Shown: positions 33,587-45,148 of the stretch, one piece after another
How the letters are laid out: each line of letters starts with the position of its first letter
How positions within the stretch are numbered: the stretch's first letter is position 1
DNA from: Apiospora phragmitis
Taxonomy: Eukaryota > Ascomycota > Sordariomycetes > Amphisphaeriales > Apiosporaceae
Length of the DNA stretch: 64,000 bases
Direction: 5' to 3'
NCBI GenBank assembly: GCA_038363925.1
Contig: JAQQWL010000015.1
Span: 806,001-870,000 of the forward strand
The notes under the pieces: generated by a model
What the model was told of the DNA's origin: nothing
Seen by the model: the letters and a program-made list of their open reading frames with translations, nothing else
The model's database searches: none
Program-made: the position numbers and the translations under genes

Positions 33587-35529
33587 TCATGTCGCGATGT
33601 AAACATCGTCAACCATCTCTTCCAGGTCGTGTTCAAACGCTTCAGCCGGAACCTCGTAGATGCTAGTTACAATGGCTCTGGATCCGACTATGTCGTGTAC
33701 AAGTTGTGCAAGACTTGGGAGCAGGGTGGTCTTCAAATCAGTATCGTCGTCGACTGTACATTCCTTGGCGACTCCACATTCCTCGATCCTGTCGATGATG
33801 ACGTAGATACTGGTCAAGCTGGAGGCCAATTCCTCCAGGATCTGCCATAGGTCGTTGAATCCTGACGCATTCTGGAGACGAAGTGCACTGTAGGACAGGG
33901 GGTTTTCGTATACAAGTCGAGGGTGTAGTCTCAAGAGTTGCGCAATGAGAAGCCGCACCAGCTCGGCTGGGGTGAAGCTTCCCGAAGCGGATGCGATATC
34001 TGAGCAGAATACATAGAGGATTGTGATGGGCTGAGGCAACAGAGCCAGGACTATGTCGAGAGAAAGCTCGGTCACCCAGGGATCCTGGTTCCCGGACTGC
34101 CCTCCAACCCAGAGTAGGGGGCAGGGATCAGATGCTCGGGACCATTCCACCAGTCTTTCGAGTATTCCGTTGTTGTCCCAGTGATCCTTCAGTGAAAGTC
34201 GGAATCCTCGTTTGGCAAGTCTCCCAAGGGCCTCATCCGGATCCCAGTATAGAGCATCTGGCGAAGAGAAAAGTGCCCTCTCCAGATCGTGCATGTACCT
34301 GATCATTTCGAAGGTCCTCATATCTAGTGGAAAGGTTAGTTTCAAATAACAATCAAATGGCTCGTGCTGGGAGACTCACTTTCCATCTTGGTGTCAAGGC
34401 GAAGAAAGCACTGGTTCAAGGACTCCAGACTAGAGCATAGAGATCCGCTTACTCTTTGGAACTCTTCGTACATAGTGGTCACCGCTGGTACAAGTCAGTA
34501 CATCGATGCTGGTTCTTTTCAGGGGTTCCCTGCCTTTTCCAGTCTGAGTCACCATCTCGTGGATGTCAATCGCCTGCGCTTCGTGGGCGATGTCCTTCAA
34601 GTCCGCCAGTTTCTGTACTTCTATGTCGATTTGCGACATGTACTTCTTAAACTTGGACTCGGTAGGCTGGATTATGGCATCTACCAGCTTCCCTAGAAAC
34701 AGCACGTAGTCAGCTCATGACCATCCCATGCACGAATTAGCCACGAACCGTATCGGGGGCTTCGATAGTATACGAGCGCCTCATCGAGGAGCTTCATCAT
34801 CTCGCTGAAGATGTTGGCCACGGCTATTTTGATCGCAGTTGTTGGGAACGCTGATTTGTAGAACTCGACGACGGGCAGTTTGGCTGCCAGTGTCTCTAGA
34901 TAGGTCATGAGAGCTTCCTCTCTGTCGCTTTTGGTCACTACCGCCTACGATATGAAATCTTAGATTCTCTTGCCTCGATAATATGAGCCAGACTCAAACC
35001 ACACATACCTTGAAAAGCAGCATAAGAACTCCGAATGTGACAGTATACTCTGGACTTTGTGGCAACATCGTCGCGACCAGAGCCGAGGTCTTTTCCACAA
35101 CCTGACAGAAACTCAGAAAGAACCCAGAGGTTCGTTTCTGCCATTTGGCCTGACCTTTCTTGCCCTGCCGGCCTTCCACGATGAAGTTGAGCTTCGAAAT
35201 CAGGCTACTTGCGTCGGTGGGTGGCACAACGAGTAGTTGTTTCTCCTCGACCGTCAGCTTCAGCTTGGCCAGGCGCGCCTTGGAAGTTCGGCATGCATCC
35301 AACGCGATAGCATAGAGACTTTGAACCGAAAGTAAGCATAATGGCCTCAATGAGGGTAGATAAAGAAACAGGGGTCATCTAACCAGAAATCTGTCCCAGG
35401 GGTATACCAGCTGGCATTAGAGGGTGGAGACGTTTGGCCTGTAAGCTCTTGCGTTATGTTGGGTGAGGTCCCGGGCAATGAGGGGTTTCGAGCGGCCACG
35501 TCGGCGGTTGCAGCGACTACACTGTCCAT
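33587..35529 (-). CDS. DUF7708-type protein with degenerate NACHT/STAND-like NTPase region
   Basis: Proposed exons: 35529-35384, 35318-35009, 34944-34749, 34692-34534, 34484-34380 and 34323-33587 (550 aa). Intron 4 needs a GC-AG pair (GCAGGG...CAG, 49 bp, branch TACTGAC) to keep frame. The helical region WQKRTSGFFLSFCQVVEKTSALVATMLP then VTFGVLMLLFKAVV and KLPVVEFYKSAF matches the DUF7708 domain that precedes NACHT in fungal NLR-like proteins. The C-terminal 245 residues keep an NTPase-like layout: CPLLWVGGQSGNQDPWVTELS at the P-loop position without a GKT/GKS, and IYVIIDRIEEC at Walker B. No ankyrin, WD40 or other repeats follow; the protein ends shortly after. It is either a short, non-nucleotide-binding paralogue or a truncated NLR-like protein. 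The start ATG at 35529 follows no signal peptide. Confidence 0.68.
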
Positions 35530-38233
35530 CAAGTTTGCCGTTCTTCGTCACGGATTATCGAAGGCAGAAAGGTTATCGAAAAACTCGCTAAGGCAGCGTA
35601 CTTCGCTTGATTTTAAGCAAGCTAAGCAAGCATCATCAATCAGAATGAACCCGGTGCTGTTGGCAACATTGCTTCGTCGGGATGTCAGCGCTTGAAACGT
35701 CAATGGCGTTTAGTGGTTGACGGTCCTACCAAAAGATCTTGCTCGGAAGCAAGTTGCCCCGACACAGGCTAATCAACGCCAAATTTCAACTTCGTCGTTC
35801 ATTCGAAACACTCATCACTACATTTAGGCCTCGGCATGATATTCCCCAGCCCTGGGTTCAAGCAACCAGGTTTATGAACCAAAAGAATGGCGGTACCCGC
35901 GCTAACGTAGCACAAGATCTTGAAACATACTGCAGCTTCTTTTGTGCAACTTAACGAAGGTTTGATGCTTGTGTCAGATTCTGGATTTACCACGCATGGT
36001 ATGGTATGCACTGAAGCGTTGAGATATATTGTATCAGTCCCCGGCTATGTATTGCAGAGACAATCGCTGGATTATATGCCCTATTGCAGATATAGGAGTT
36101 CATATTTGAAAGGCACTTACCTGTCCTGGAGAGGTTGATGTTTGGACCAGACTCAAGAGGCATAATGTTTGAGAGGAAGTCTCCTCTGTCTCTGGGAGAG
36201 AATGAAAAAATGCGGTAGGCGTTGACTCCGGATGACTGAGCACCAATGGCGGCCAGGCTACCTACTTACTTGACCGAAGGAACGCCACTTGCGCCTCGGT
36301 CTGTGATCCAACAATTGATATCACAGTCAGCACGACCATACCGAGGCGACCTCATGTGGCGGGCCGCACTGGATAGTGTGATGCCGCCTATCCCCTCAGC
36401 CGGGCCCAGACTCAGTGTGTGATTGCTTTTCTTCGGTAGCCATGTTGTAGAGAGTGGCACGTCCGCTCGGTGATCAAAATCGACAGATGTAGTCCATGTT
36501 AAAAATTATGTGGCGGTTCGTAACATTCTCGGACACACATCACATCGCATGGTCCGATTTTCATGGTGGTGATAGTCGCCGGGCGCTTTCGGTTGTGGGC
36601 GGTGGTGCTTTTGAATGTTGTGTCATCTCCATCTGACTGGCACAACGCCATCATTACTATTGAAAACCAAACTTATTACGAACCTAGCAGGATCTCATTT
36701 TAGCTGCGGTGGCTGTAAGACAGTAGACGAGCGCAGGTGAGAAGTTGAGCAACCTCGCTGTAAATGGGTTCAGGGGGAAGAGCGATTAAAACTTCCCCCC
36801 TGGCTAACTCGGCCGGGTAATTAATGATAGACAAAGGATTTTCACTAATGCCATTGAACAAGTTTAAAAACTCTGCACAGTTTTCTAGGAAACTCACATT
36901 ACCTTTTCCTCGGTACCGAGGAGACCACGTGCGCAGTAACTGGGCTCTGTACGAAATACCCCTGTGGAGGCAGAGTCAGGTGTCAGGGAAGCCTACAAGA
37001 TCCGTAAAGTGGATGTGGCCGGAGCATCAAACCTTCCCTTGGTCCTGGGTTCATTTGACAGAACCATGATCCTCAAAAGAGGGCAAGAAGAGATGAACAA
37101 GCTCGGATCATTGGACGCATCGGGATGCAGAGCGGCCAAAGAGGAAGTCACCAGTCCCCTGTCGCCACCGATTCAGAAACTCTTAACGTTGACTGGGTGG
37201 CGCTAGTGACTTTTATCTCCGTCGTCCATCGTGCTAATAATAAATACTTTTAGGGATCGACAGGGTAGTATTGTACTATGCGACAGAGCCCATCAAGTAG
37301 TGATGCTTGGGTCTACTGAGGCTGAGGCTACGCACATCCTCTTGCGTTACCACGACTTTGAGGGAGGTGTAGTCTAGACGTGGATAGGATCGGCCATTGC
37401 TAGCTGATCAGTTCATCGTCTTCAAATGGTGCCATGGCCGGGTCACCCGTCGCCTCAAGACAATGTTACGGAGGGATTGCAGACGGGCGGCGGCTAGTGC
37501 GCGAGCCGGGCTTGCGTCGGTTTATATTGAGCTCTTTTTTTTGTCTTGTTTTAGTCCTTCCGTTTGATCTGAGGAGTTCGCCTAGCCCTGCCATGCATCG
37601 ATCCGGATCCCGTCATCCTCCGTGAGCTGGAAAAGAAAAGTCTCGGCTTACCAACACTGTCTCCACTATGATGATGTTGGCTACTGTCTATATGGGGATT
37701 TCTGATGCGGCTTCTCGTCCATTCCAGTTAAGCCTACGGTGGCCGAAGGCCCTGCCCATTACAGCGACCGGATCAAAGTAGAGACTCGGTCGGATAAGTC
37801 CGCAAAACCAAAACCAAAACCCGACTGACTGGACACGCCGTCGCAGTCTTCCAGAAGCATGGTATGTCTTGCATGTATTTGCCCGGGAAGGCTTCCGTGT
37901 TGACACTGACTGCATGAGACGGCGGGACCGAGGCATACCTACTGTACATCTACTCTCAGCTGGACATGCAAAAGCTACCCACTCTCACGCAGCACTCCCC
38001 TCTCGAAATCCGTATATTGGTGGCAATGCGAGCCATGAATGCAGGTGTTTTCTCCACTTGCCCGATCTGGAGACCGGGCCATGATCTGAAGGAATCGTCC
38101 ACACGTAAGACACATTTTCGAGGCGTTTTGCGCGTCAGGAGTTCCAAGCAAGCTTGATGGATAGTAAGCTTCTCTCAGCACTTGGTACGGCTAGACCAAG
38201 ATCAATCCAACGGCTCAGACGTCGAGAAGGCAG

Positions 38234-38239
38234 CACGTG
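38234..38239 (+). promoter_or_regulatory. CACGTG site upstream of the phosphate permease
   Basis: CACGTG is the core recognised by Pho4/NUC-1-type bHLH activators. It lies about 1.2 kb upstream of a PHO89-type gene. Occurrence of a 6-mer by chance is likely, so the assignment is weak. Confidence 0.25.
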
Positions 38240-38596
38240 CGTGCGGTTGTTGAAGACGCCCAGAAACGCCAAGGCAAAAGTAGCTTCGAGGTTTCTAAGC
38301 TTCGGTCCCTTAAGCGGAAGAAAGTCCAGGTTCTAGACGCAGGTGCCCGTTAATAATTGCACCGGCCCAGCTGCTCCCCGCCTGGGAGAAGTGGGATGCA
38401 CCTTAGTGCGAACGCTGCACTGCACTGTCTGCCCAGGGCATCACCCAGCAATCTGGATGGGGGGTGGGCACGGTGGGGTTTAAGTGGCCCGTTAGCCTTT
38501 GGGGCAGCTCCCTAGCACTCCCCTAGCCCGCCTAGCCACCCTAACCCTCACTTGGCTGGGGAGATTTTAGAAGCCTTACAGACGGCTCGATCCACC

Positions 38597-38602
38597 CACG
38601 TG
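38597..38602 (+). promoter_or_regulatory. Second CACGTG site upstream of the phosphate permease
   Basis: CACGTG in the context CCCACGTGGG, about 0.82 kb upstream of the permease ATG and just before the minisatellite. This is the better candidate for a NUC-1/Pho4-like site, since high-affinity sites often have GGG 3-prime of the core. Confidence 0.3.
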
Positions 38603-38615
38603 GGATGCAGTCGGC

Positions 38616-38773
38616 ATCTGATAGGCCTCTGGCGAAGATCAGCCAAGGGTATGCCAAGGGTATGCCAAGGGTATGCCAAGGGTATGCCAAGGGTATGCCA
38701 AGAGCCGCACCTTATCTGATGGCCTCTGGCGAAGATCAGCCAAGGGTTTGCCAAGGGTATGCCAAGAGCCGCA
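38616..38773 (+). repeat. 11-bp minisatellite inside a local tandem duplication
   Basis: Five perfect GCCAAGGGTAT units run from 38642 to 38696, then a variant. The whole block (ATCTGAT..GGCCTCTGGCGAAGATCAG..GCCAAGAGCCGCA) is present twice: 38616-38709 with five units, and 38714-38773 with far fewer. The array has thus expanded or contracted between copies, as expected of slippage or unequal exchange. Confidence 0.8.
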
Positions 38774-39425
38774 TGTTGCACGGGTGACCCAATCAGACGT
38801 CGCCATGATACGGGATTGCATTTACCACACCCTCGAAATATCATACCTTGACAGTTCGTTCGTAAAACTCTATGGGTATCCCATTGGCAACTAGGCAAGG
38901 CTCTGGCCGAATCCAGAGCCCATCTCCGGGCTGGTGGCGTATTGCGCCGAGAACAACAAGCAAATCCAAGACACTGCTTCCCATTCTCGGCCTATTGCTT
39001 GTTTTTCCCTTACTCAATCACTTACCCGTCCAGCCGTCTTCCATGTCGCCAAGGCGCTCCTCGCCAAGCCCTCGGTGACCCAAGCAAGCAAAGAGAAGCT
39101 TGGAGCTGCTGGTGGTATGAATCCTACTATCCAGCAACGGCGCGATAGGCCTGCCCCAGCGCCGCCTACGCCCATCAGCCAAGGCGTCATGCAAGCCCTT
39201 GCGGCTGCGGGTAGTCCTCTTGCCTGTCCAAAAAGTTCGGCAAAGTTCAGGATATAAACGTGCGGCCCTCGCCTCGTCCCATATACCATATGTTCTTGAC
39301 CTTCATCACTCGATCTTCATTCTGTGTCTCCAACTTACAGTCTGAACCATACACTCCTCCACGGGGTCCTCTTAATAGAGACACAGAGAGAGTTGCAACA
39401 GGCAGCTGTTCACCCATCCGCCAAG

Positions 39426-41359
39426 ATGCCGTACCTTCACGAATATGACTACATCTTCGCCATAGGCACTCTGTTTGCCTTCCTGGACGCCTACAATAAC
39501 GGTGCCAGTATGTACTTTCCCTGCCCCTGGACTGTGTCTTCAGCCCATATCATCAACTGCATCCTTTACTGACCCTGGCATTGCTATCTTTAGACGATGT
39601 TGCCAACGCGTGGGCCACCAGTGTCTCGTCTCGATCGATCTCGTACCGAATGGCCATGGTGCTCGGTACCATCTTTGAGGTCCTGGGAGCCACCACAGTC
39701 GGTGCCCGAACCGCCGAGACCATCAAGAACGGCATCATTCCCCCGGATACCTTCAAGGACAATGCCCCCGTCCAGATGATGGCCTTCACCATCGCCCTGA
39801 TTGCTGCCTCTACATGGGTGATGTGGTGCACCCGTCATTCCGCCCACGTCTCGTCCACCTACTCCTTATCTCCGCCGTGGCCGGTGTTGGTGTTGCCACT
39901 GTCGGCGCATCCAAGGTCAAGTGGGGCTGGAACGACGGCAAGGGTCTCGGTGCCATTTTCGCCGGTCTGGGTATGGCGCCTGCCATCGCCGGAGGTTTCG
40001 GTGCTGCCATCTTCATGATGATTAAGTTGATCGTGCACGTGCGCAAGAACCCCGCGCCCTGGGCCGTCTGGACCTCTCCCTTCTTCTTCCTTGTGGCCGG
40101 AACCATCTGCACTCTGTCGATTGTCTACAAGGGCTCCCCTAGCCTCGGCCTGAGCAAGAAGTCCCCGTCTTATATCGCTTCGGTCGTCGTGGGTACTGGT
40201 GCCGGTGTTTGCCTGGTCGCCCTCGTCTTCTTCGTCCCGTGGCTGTATGCTCGTATCCTGAAGCGCGATTCCAGCGTGAAGTGGTACCACATCTTCATGG
40301 GCCCTCTCCTGCTCAAGCGCCCCGTTGTTGCCGAAGCCGACCGGGCTGTTGTTCCCAAGTACGCTGTTGTCCAGGAAGACGACGAGTCCATGCGCTCATC
40401 CAACTCGATCAAGCAAAATGGGGAGAAGGGCAACGACCACGAGCGAACCATGGTGATCGCTGAGGGGCAGACGCCCAAGACCTACAAGGAGATCCAGGAT
40501 GAGGGTGATGTCAAGCTTCGGGCCAAGCTTCTGGAGCACCGCGGCCCGATTGGCTGGGCGATGCGCACTCTCCGCGACAACCCCATGGGCCCCGGCCAGA
40601 TCTACGAGAAGAAGAACGGCATGACCGCCCTCAAGCGCCTTCCTGCCCAGATCACCGCCGCTCTGCTGTACGGGTTCCACTACGACATCCACGCCGCCCA
40701 GACCGGTATTGCTGGTACTCCCGACGGCCTCCGCATGCAGCGTGTCTACGACGCTGCTGAGAAGTACCCTGATGAGGTCGAGCACACCTACTCCTTCATC
40801 CAGGTCCTCACTGCTTGTACCGCCTCGTTCGCTCACGGTGCCAACGATATCGGTAACTCGGTCGGCCCCTGGGCTGTCATCTACCACACTTGGTCCACGG
40901 GCAAGACTGCCGACAAGACTGCCAACGTCCCCGTCTGGCAGCTTGCTGTGCTCGCTCTCTGGATCTCGATTGGTCTCTGCACCTACGGTTACAACATCAT
41001 GAAGGGTAAGCTATTCCATCTTACTGTCTCCCCGAGAGTCCCCAACAAGAATATGTGCTAACTCGCATTCAATAGTCATGGGTAACAAGATCACCTACCA
41101 CTCCCCCAGCCGAGGCTGCTCCATGGAGATGGGTGCCGCCATCACGGTCCTCGTCTTCTCGCAATACTCTCTGCCCGTGTCGACGTCGATGTGCATTACT
41201 GGTGCCACCGTCGGTGTTGGTCTCTGCAATGGTACCATCAAGGCTGTCAACTGGCAGCGTGTTGGTTTGCTGTTGCTCTCGTGGATCATGACGATCCCCA
41301 TTGCCGGGACCTTCGCCGGTTGCCTGATGGGTCTGTTCCTCAACGCTCCTCACTTCTAG
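39426..41359 (+). CDS. PHO89: PHO89-type sodium/phosphate symporter (PHO4 superfamily), one frame break
   Basis: Exons are 39426-39507, 39594-41005 and 41076-41359, about 592 aa. The N-terminus FLDAYNNGANDVANAWATSV and the second-half ASFAHGANDIGNSVGPWA are the duplicated GANDVANA signatures of the PHO4 superfamily, one in each inverted half. The predicted protein has about 10-12 membrane helices with a long hydrophilic loop (from about KRPVVAEADRAVV to MRTLRDNP) between them. It moves phosphate with Na+ across the plasma membrane under phosphate limitation. A single C is missing relative to the conserved reading at 39864-39865: one more C would give STYSLISAVAG. The rest of the gene is intact and strongly conserved, so real inactivation is doubtful. 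Upstream CACGTG sites suggest phosphate-responsive control. Confidence 0.9.
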
Positions 41360-42751
41360 GCGATTCGCCGTTTTAATTGGGCGAGGTTGCGATCTCTTGG
41401 ATGTTGTTAATGTTGTATATATACCCCGGTTACGACCATTTGGATAGACTGTTGCCAGATATAGACTGTCTTTAATTTCTTACTTATTAATCAACCTGGA
41501 AGCGAACTCCATTTTGCTCAAGAAAGCCTTTTGGCTCCTTCTCCAACGTTGACGCTTGAATTAAGCAAACTTGGCGGCGCGGCAAGGCACTGACGAGTGC
41601 CCAGACAACGCTAACCAAAACCTGGCTGCCACACCTCACTAATAAGTTCAATTGTTTGTTGGCAGCACTTTTCTTTCAGTGACTCAATTGAAAATGCATC
41701 TCTGCCCATCTGCGAGCTGTCTGTCTACGACTTGGGATCATTCAGACAACGCGAAGCAATTTGCTTTCTTTTTCTAGTCGAGTAAGAAGGGTATTGACGT
41801 GGTATTCAGACACGTCTAAATCCTAAGCGATGTGACTAACTCTCGTCTCGGACGAGTATGTGGCTGGACTCGAATGGAGCAGATGGCAGTGTGAACCATC
41901 CATCGCGTATCGTTACGCGCCTATCGAGCCAACCTACTCAACTTGCTATCTGCAGTATTGTCGGTTCGCCAATCCCTTCATGGATGATTACAGTGTAAGT
42001 ACGGTGAATATCAATCGCGACTGTTATCGGTTCCACGAAGGCGGAGCTGGCAGTGGGTGATGCGTTATCACCCGATGAGATCATGTGGGCCCATGGCGTT
42101 GTGCAGCGTCGATGCGCCGATTGGAGCCTCCTCTAGGCCTAAAACAGGTTCCAGGTCCCAACTGTCCCAACCGTCCAGCAAACCGATCTCCGGAAAAGGG
42201 CGCTAAAACAAATGTCCTGCCGGTTGACATCACCGCCGCCCTCAACGCCCTCCCACGATTCGCTACACCGCATGATCCTGATCGGCAGGCAAGGGCCTAG
42301 AAGCCCGTTCGATGCCATGCGCCATGCTGTTGTCAGACTCTGATACACCACAGCGCCATTTTCCCGTGGCACCACACAACGAACCCCTACGGATGTCTGA
42401 CCGCGGGAATTAATGCAGGGCCCTAACATTAATACGGACGAGGTTGGAACACCGGCTACGGGATATCCCCCTGGGTAAACTAATAGACAACTACAGCTTG
42501 CCCTGATCCTTTTCGACCAAGAAAACCAATTATCCGCAAAGACTTTACTAGTTTGACAGATGTCAGCTCTTCTTTTCACTAGTTAGCACTACCTAACGCC
42601 CACCGTTTTCCGTCTTCTTGGTACTATCCACCCCGCCAAGTAGAAGCTCTCGAGCCAATCCTACGCCAAACCAAGTTTCTGGCCTGCGTCAGCTGCTTTC
42701 GCGCATATCACCCGACCACCCACCCCGTTCTCGTGCCCAGGTCTGCAGATC
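41360..42751. other. Intergenic
   Basis: About 1.4 kb between two plus-strand genes. The first 120 bases are presumptive 3-prime UTR. No ORF, tRNA or repeat was recognised. Confidence 0.4.
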
Positions 42752-44020
42752 ATGCCCTCCCGCCCCGGTCCTCGAAGCAACCCATCCTTCTTCGCTCCTA
42801 ATCCCGACCCGTTGGCCGCTGCCAACGACGAGGGCGCATTCGAGTACGTCGGCCCCGACAGCTTCCCGGATCCACCCCGCACCACGTTCGAGGACGAGTA
42901 CGACTCCGCAGAGGACCGCCACCGCTCCAGACGACCACGAAATTCCCGGCCACGGCACCGCTCCAGACGGGCCTCGTCGCAACCACCTCCCGCGTACTCC
43001 AGCAGACTCTCTTCACCTACGATGTCGAGGAGGACCGAATCGCCGCCGCCGCGGCGCTCGAAATCGCACAGGCACACGGCCGCCTACGATGATAGCGAGG
43101 ATGACGTCAAACCGGGAAAGGACGACAAATGGGCCAACATGAAGACGTACGGCCGCAAGGGTCTGAGTAAGCTCGGCAGGGTTGCGAGTACCTGTGCCGC
43201 TGCCCAGATGGCCTCGTCCGGCGGGAGAGGAAAATCCACAGACCGCGAACGCTCACGATCCAAAGACACCTACGACGACCGACGATCGCACCGCCGTAGC
43301 CGCCGATACTCGCCCTCCCCGTCGCCCTCGCCCTCACCGCCGCGCCGGCGAGGTACCGCAAGACACAGCCGCCGTGACCGACCGCCCATCAACGGCCGAA
43401 AGAAGTCTTACAGCGTGTCGCCAACCCCGCTGAGCCGTGATTCGTACGACCACGACCGGGGACGTGGGGGGCGCGGCGGTGGTGGTCGGTCCCACCGTCG
43501 GCGGGCCCGCTCCCCGTCGTATTCGGACAGCAGCAGGAGCAGCAGCGTGGACTCACGATACACCTGCCGGCGAGGTGGTCACCGACGAGGCCGCTCCGAA
43601 GGCGACTACGACGGTCGGAAAAGGCGAGGCGGCCGGTCCAGCACGGCCGGGACGTCGCGACGGCGCGAAAAGAGCACCGCCCCCATGGGGTACCGCGACC
43701 ACATGCGGGCGCCCAAGCCCGAGATCGCGGACCGATGGCAGATGGCGGCGCGGGCAGCGCTGGAGGCGGGCGGCGTCACGGCGTTCCGGCTGCGCAAGCA
43801 GCCTGGGACGTGGGGCGAGAAGCTGCCCAAGATCGCGACGGCGGCGATGGGCGCGGCCGCCATCGACGCCTTCATCGACAGGAACCCGCGGCGCCAGAAG
43901 AGTGGCGGCGGCGGCGGGATCAAGGGCATGGCCGAGAGCGTCATCGGGGGGATGATCGCATCCAAGGTCATGGGGTTCAAGTCGGCTACGACGCACAAGG
44001 GCACGCCGCGGTATATCTGA
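42752..44020 (+). CDS. Arg/Ser-rich protein with conserved glycine-rich C-terminus
   Basis: A single exon of 422 aa. Residues 1-310 are low complexity, with many RS/SR dipeptides, poly-proline (QPPPAYSSR) and repeats such as SPSPSPSPSPPRRR and GRGGRGGGGRSHRRR. These suggest a disordered protein, possibly nuclear. The last 90 residues are ordered: GYRDHMRAPKPEIADRWQMAARAALEAGGVTAFRLRK, then AAMGAAAIDAFIDRNP and a glycine-zipper-like ESVIGGMIASKVMG. This tail resembles the conserved end of fungal DUF3824-type proteins, but I am not certain. A short KWANMKTYGRKGLSKLGRVAS motif near residue 130 is a second ordered island. No enzymatic motif was found. Confidence 0.75.
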   Translation: MPSRPGPRSNPSFFAPNPDPLAAANDEGAFEYVGPDSFPDPPRTTFEDEYDSAEDRHRSRRPRNSRPRHRSRRASSQPPPAYSSRLSSPTMSRRTESPPPRRSKSHRHTAAYDDSEDDVKPGKDDKWANMKTYGRKGLSKLGRVASTCAAAQMASSGGRGKSTDRERSRSKDTYDDRRSHRRSRRYSPSPSPSPSPPRRRGTARHSRRDRPPINGRKKSYSVSPTPLSRDSYDHDRGRGGRGGGGRSHRRRARSPSYSDSSRSSSVDSRYTCRRGGHRRGRSEGDYDGRKRRGGRSSTAGTSRRREKSTAPMGYRDHMRAPKPEIADRWQMAARAALEAGGVTAFRLRKQPGTWGEKLPKIATAAMGAAAIDAFIDRNPRRQKSGGGGGIKGMAESVIGGMIASKVMGFKSATTHKGTPRYI

Positions 44021-45148
44021 CCCCCACCCCCATCTTTCCTTTGTCTTGCAAAAAAAAAAATATTTTCTCTGTTTTCCCCCCTTTTTCATATTCTTTTGTC
44101 CTTCTGTTATCGTTTCGGGTCTGCCCCAAAAAAGAAAACGGAAAAGTTTGAGTGGGTATTGGGGGTTTGATTTACGTTACGATGTTACGAGCCAATGATG
44201 TATGACTTGACTGATGGCTGACGATGTTCTAAAATACGCAGATGGCTGCGGAGATGAAAAGACAGACGCGATGTACATGTTGTGTCATATCTTCATGTAC
44301 GGCAGCACGGCGTGCGGGTGCGGGTGTGCGTTCCCTTTACGAAACGAATATTTCTTCTCTCGCGAGCGAGCGGCGTATTTCCTGGGTGTACAGGAAGGCA
44401 AAGAAACATATATGGATGGGATACAGTATATATGCTTTCAAGATAGCAGAGGAATAAGGATAATAAGTTACTTGGATGTCGACAAGTGCTTTTGCTGTGG
44501 TGTGTGATTCGAATGATGCGCATGCCTGATGTTAAGGTGAAGAAGGTTGGTTCACGGGCAGTCTACTAGGTAATCATGGTGTATGAAGCCAGTCCCTCTT
44601 GCTGCAGCCTCGAGGCACCAAAGGGAAGTCACCAAGCATTCGGGCACGAGGTATTATTTGTGGTTGGAACGCCCGTGTTCCCACCTCTTCGGCGTCCAAC
44701 AACTCGCTCATGAACATGCCCCCTTTTCGGCAGCATACGCCAGCATTCCCTCGTCATCCATCACTCCGGGGTTTGGCCTCTGCTACCATAGCATGAATTT
44801 CAGCTTACTTAATGGCTCACGGAAAAGGAAACCTCAGTCGTGGGGAAATGTTATGAGCGGTAACCGAGAGAATATGACCATGGGCGGGCAGGTTGTGCTT
44901 CTTATCAAACACCACCTCGTAGTGCGTAATCAAGGAAGGTGTGGCCGAATTCTAGATTGCGCCACTTAAATGTTCTAACGCGTCTCACGCCCCATAAACG
45001 CGTCGCAACTTCAACTTCGAAAACTACGTCCGTCAATTACGTCCAACTCGACTCAGCACAGCTCGCTTCATCCCGCGCTTATATTCCCGCAGGGGGAGAT
45101 AACGTTATGACCGCGCTCATTGGCGCCCGTCAAGCTTCGACCTGCATC
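44021..45148. other. Intergenic
   Basis: About 1.1 kb. It includes A- and T-rich stretches just after the RS-rich gene (A10 at about 44050) and no supportable gene. Confidence 0.4.

Larger units (their letters stand above)
35530..39425. other. Gene-poor region upstream of the phosphate permease
   Basis: About 3.9 kb with no convincing gene. It contains two CACGTG sites and an 11-bp minisatellite with flanking duplication, listed separately. ORFs at about 36964-37206 and 38934-39257 are short and lack family resemblance. Confidence 0.45.

Noticed and set aside
38548..38898. Minus-strand ORF with repeated LAYPWHTLGIP-like units
   Set aside because: The repeat is the translation of the 11-bp minisatellite; flanking residues show no protein character.
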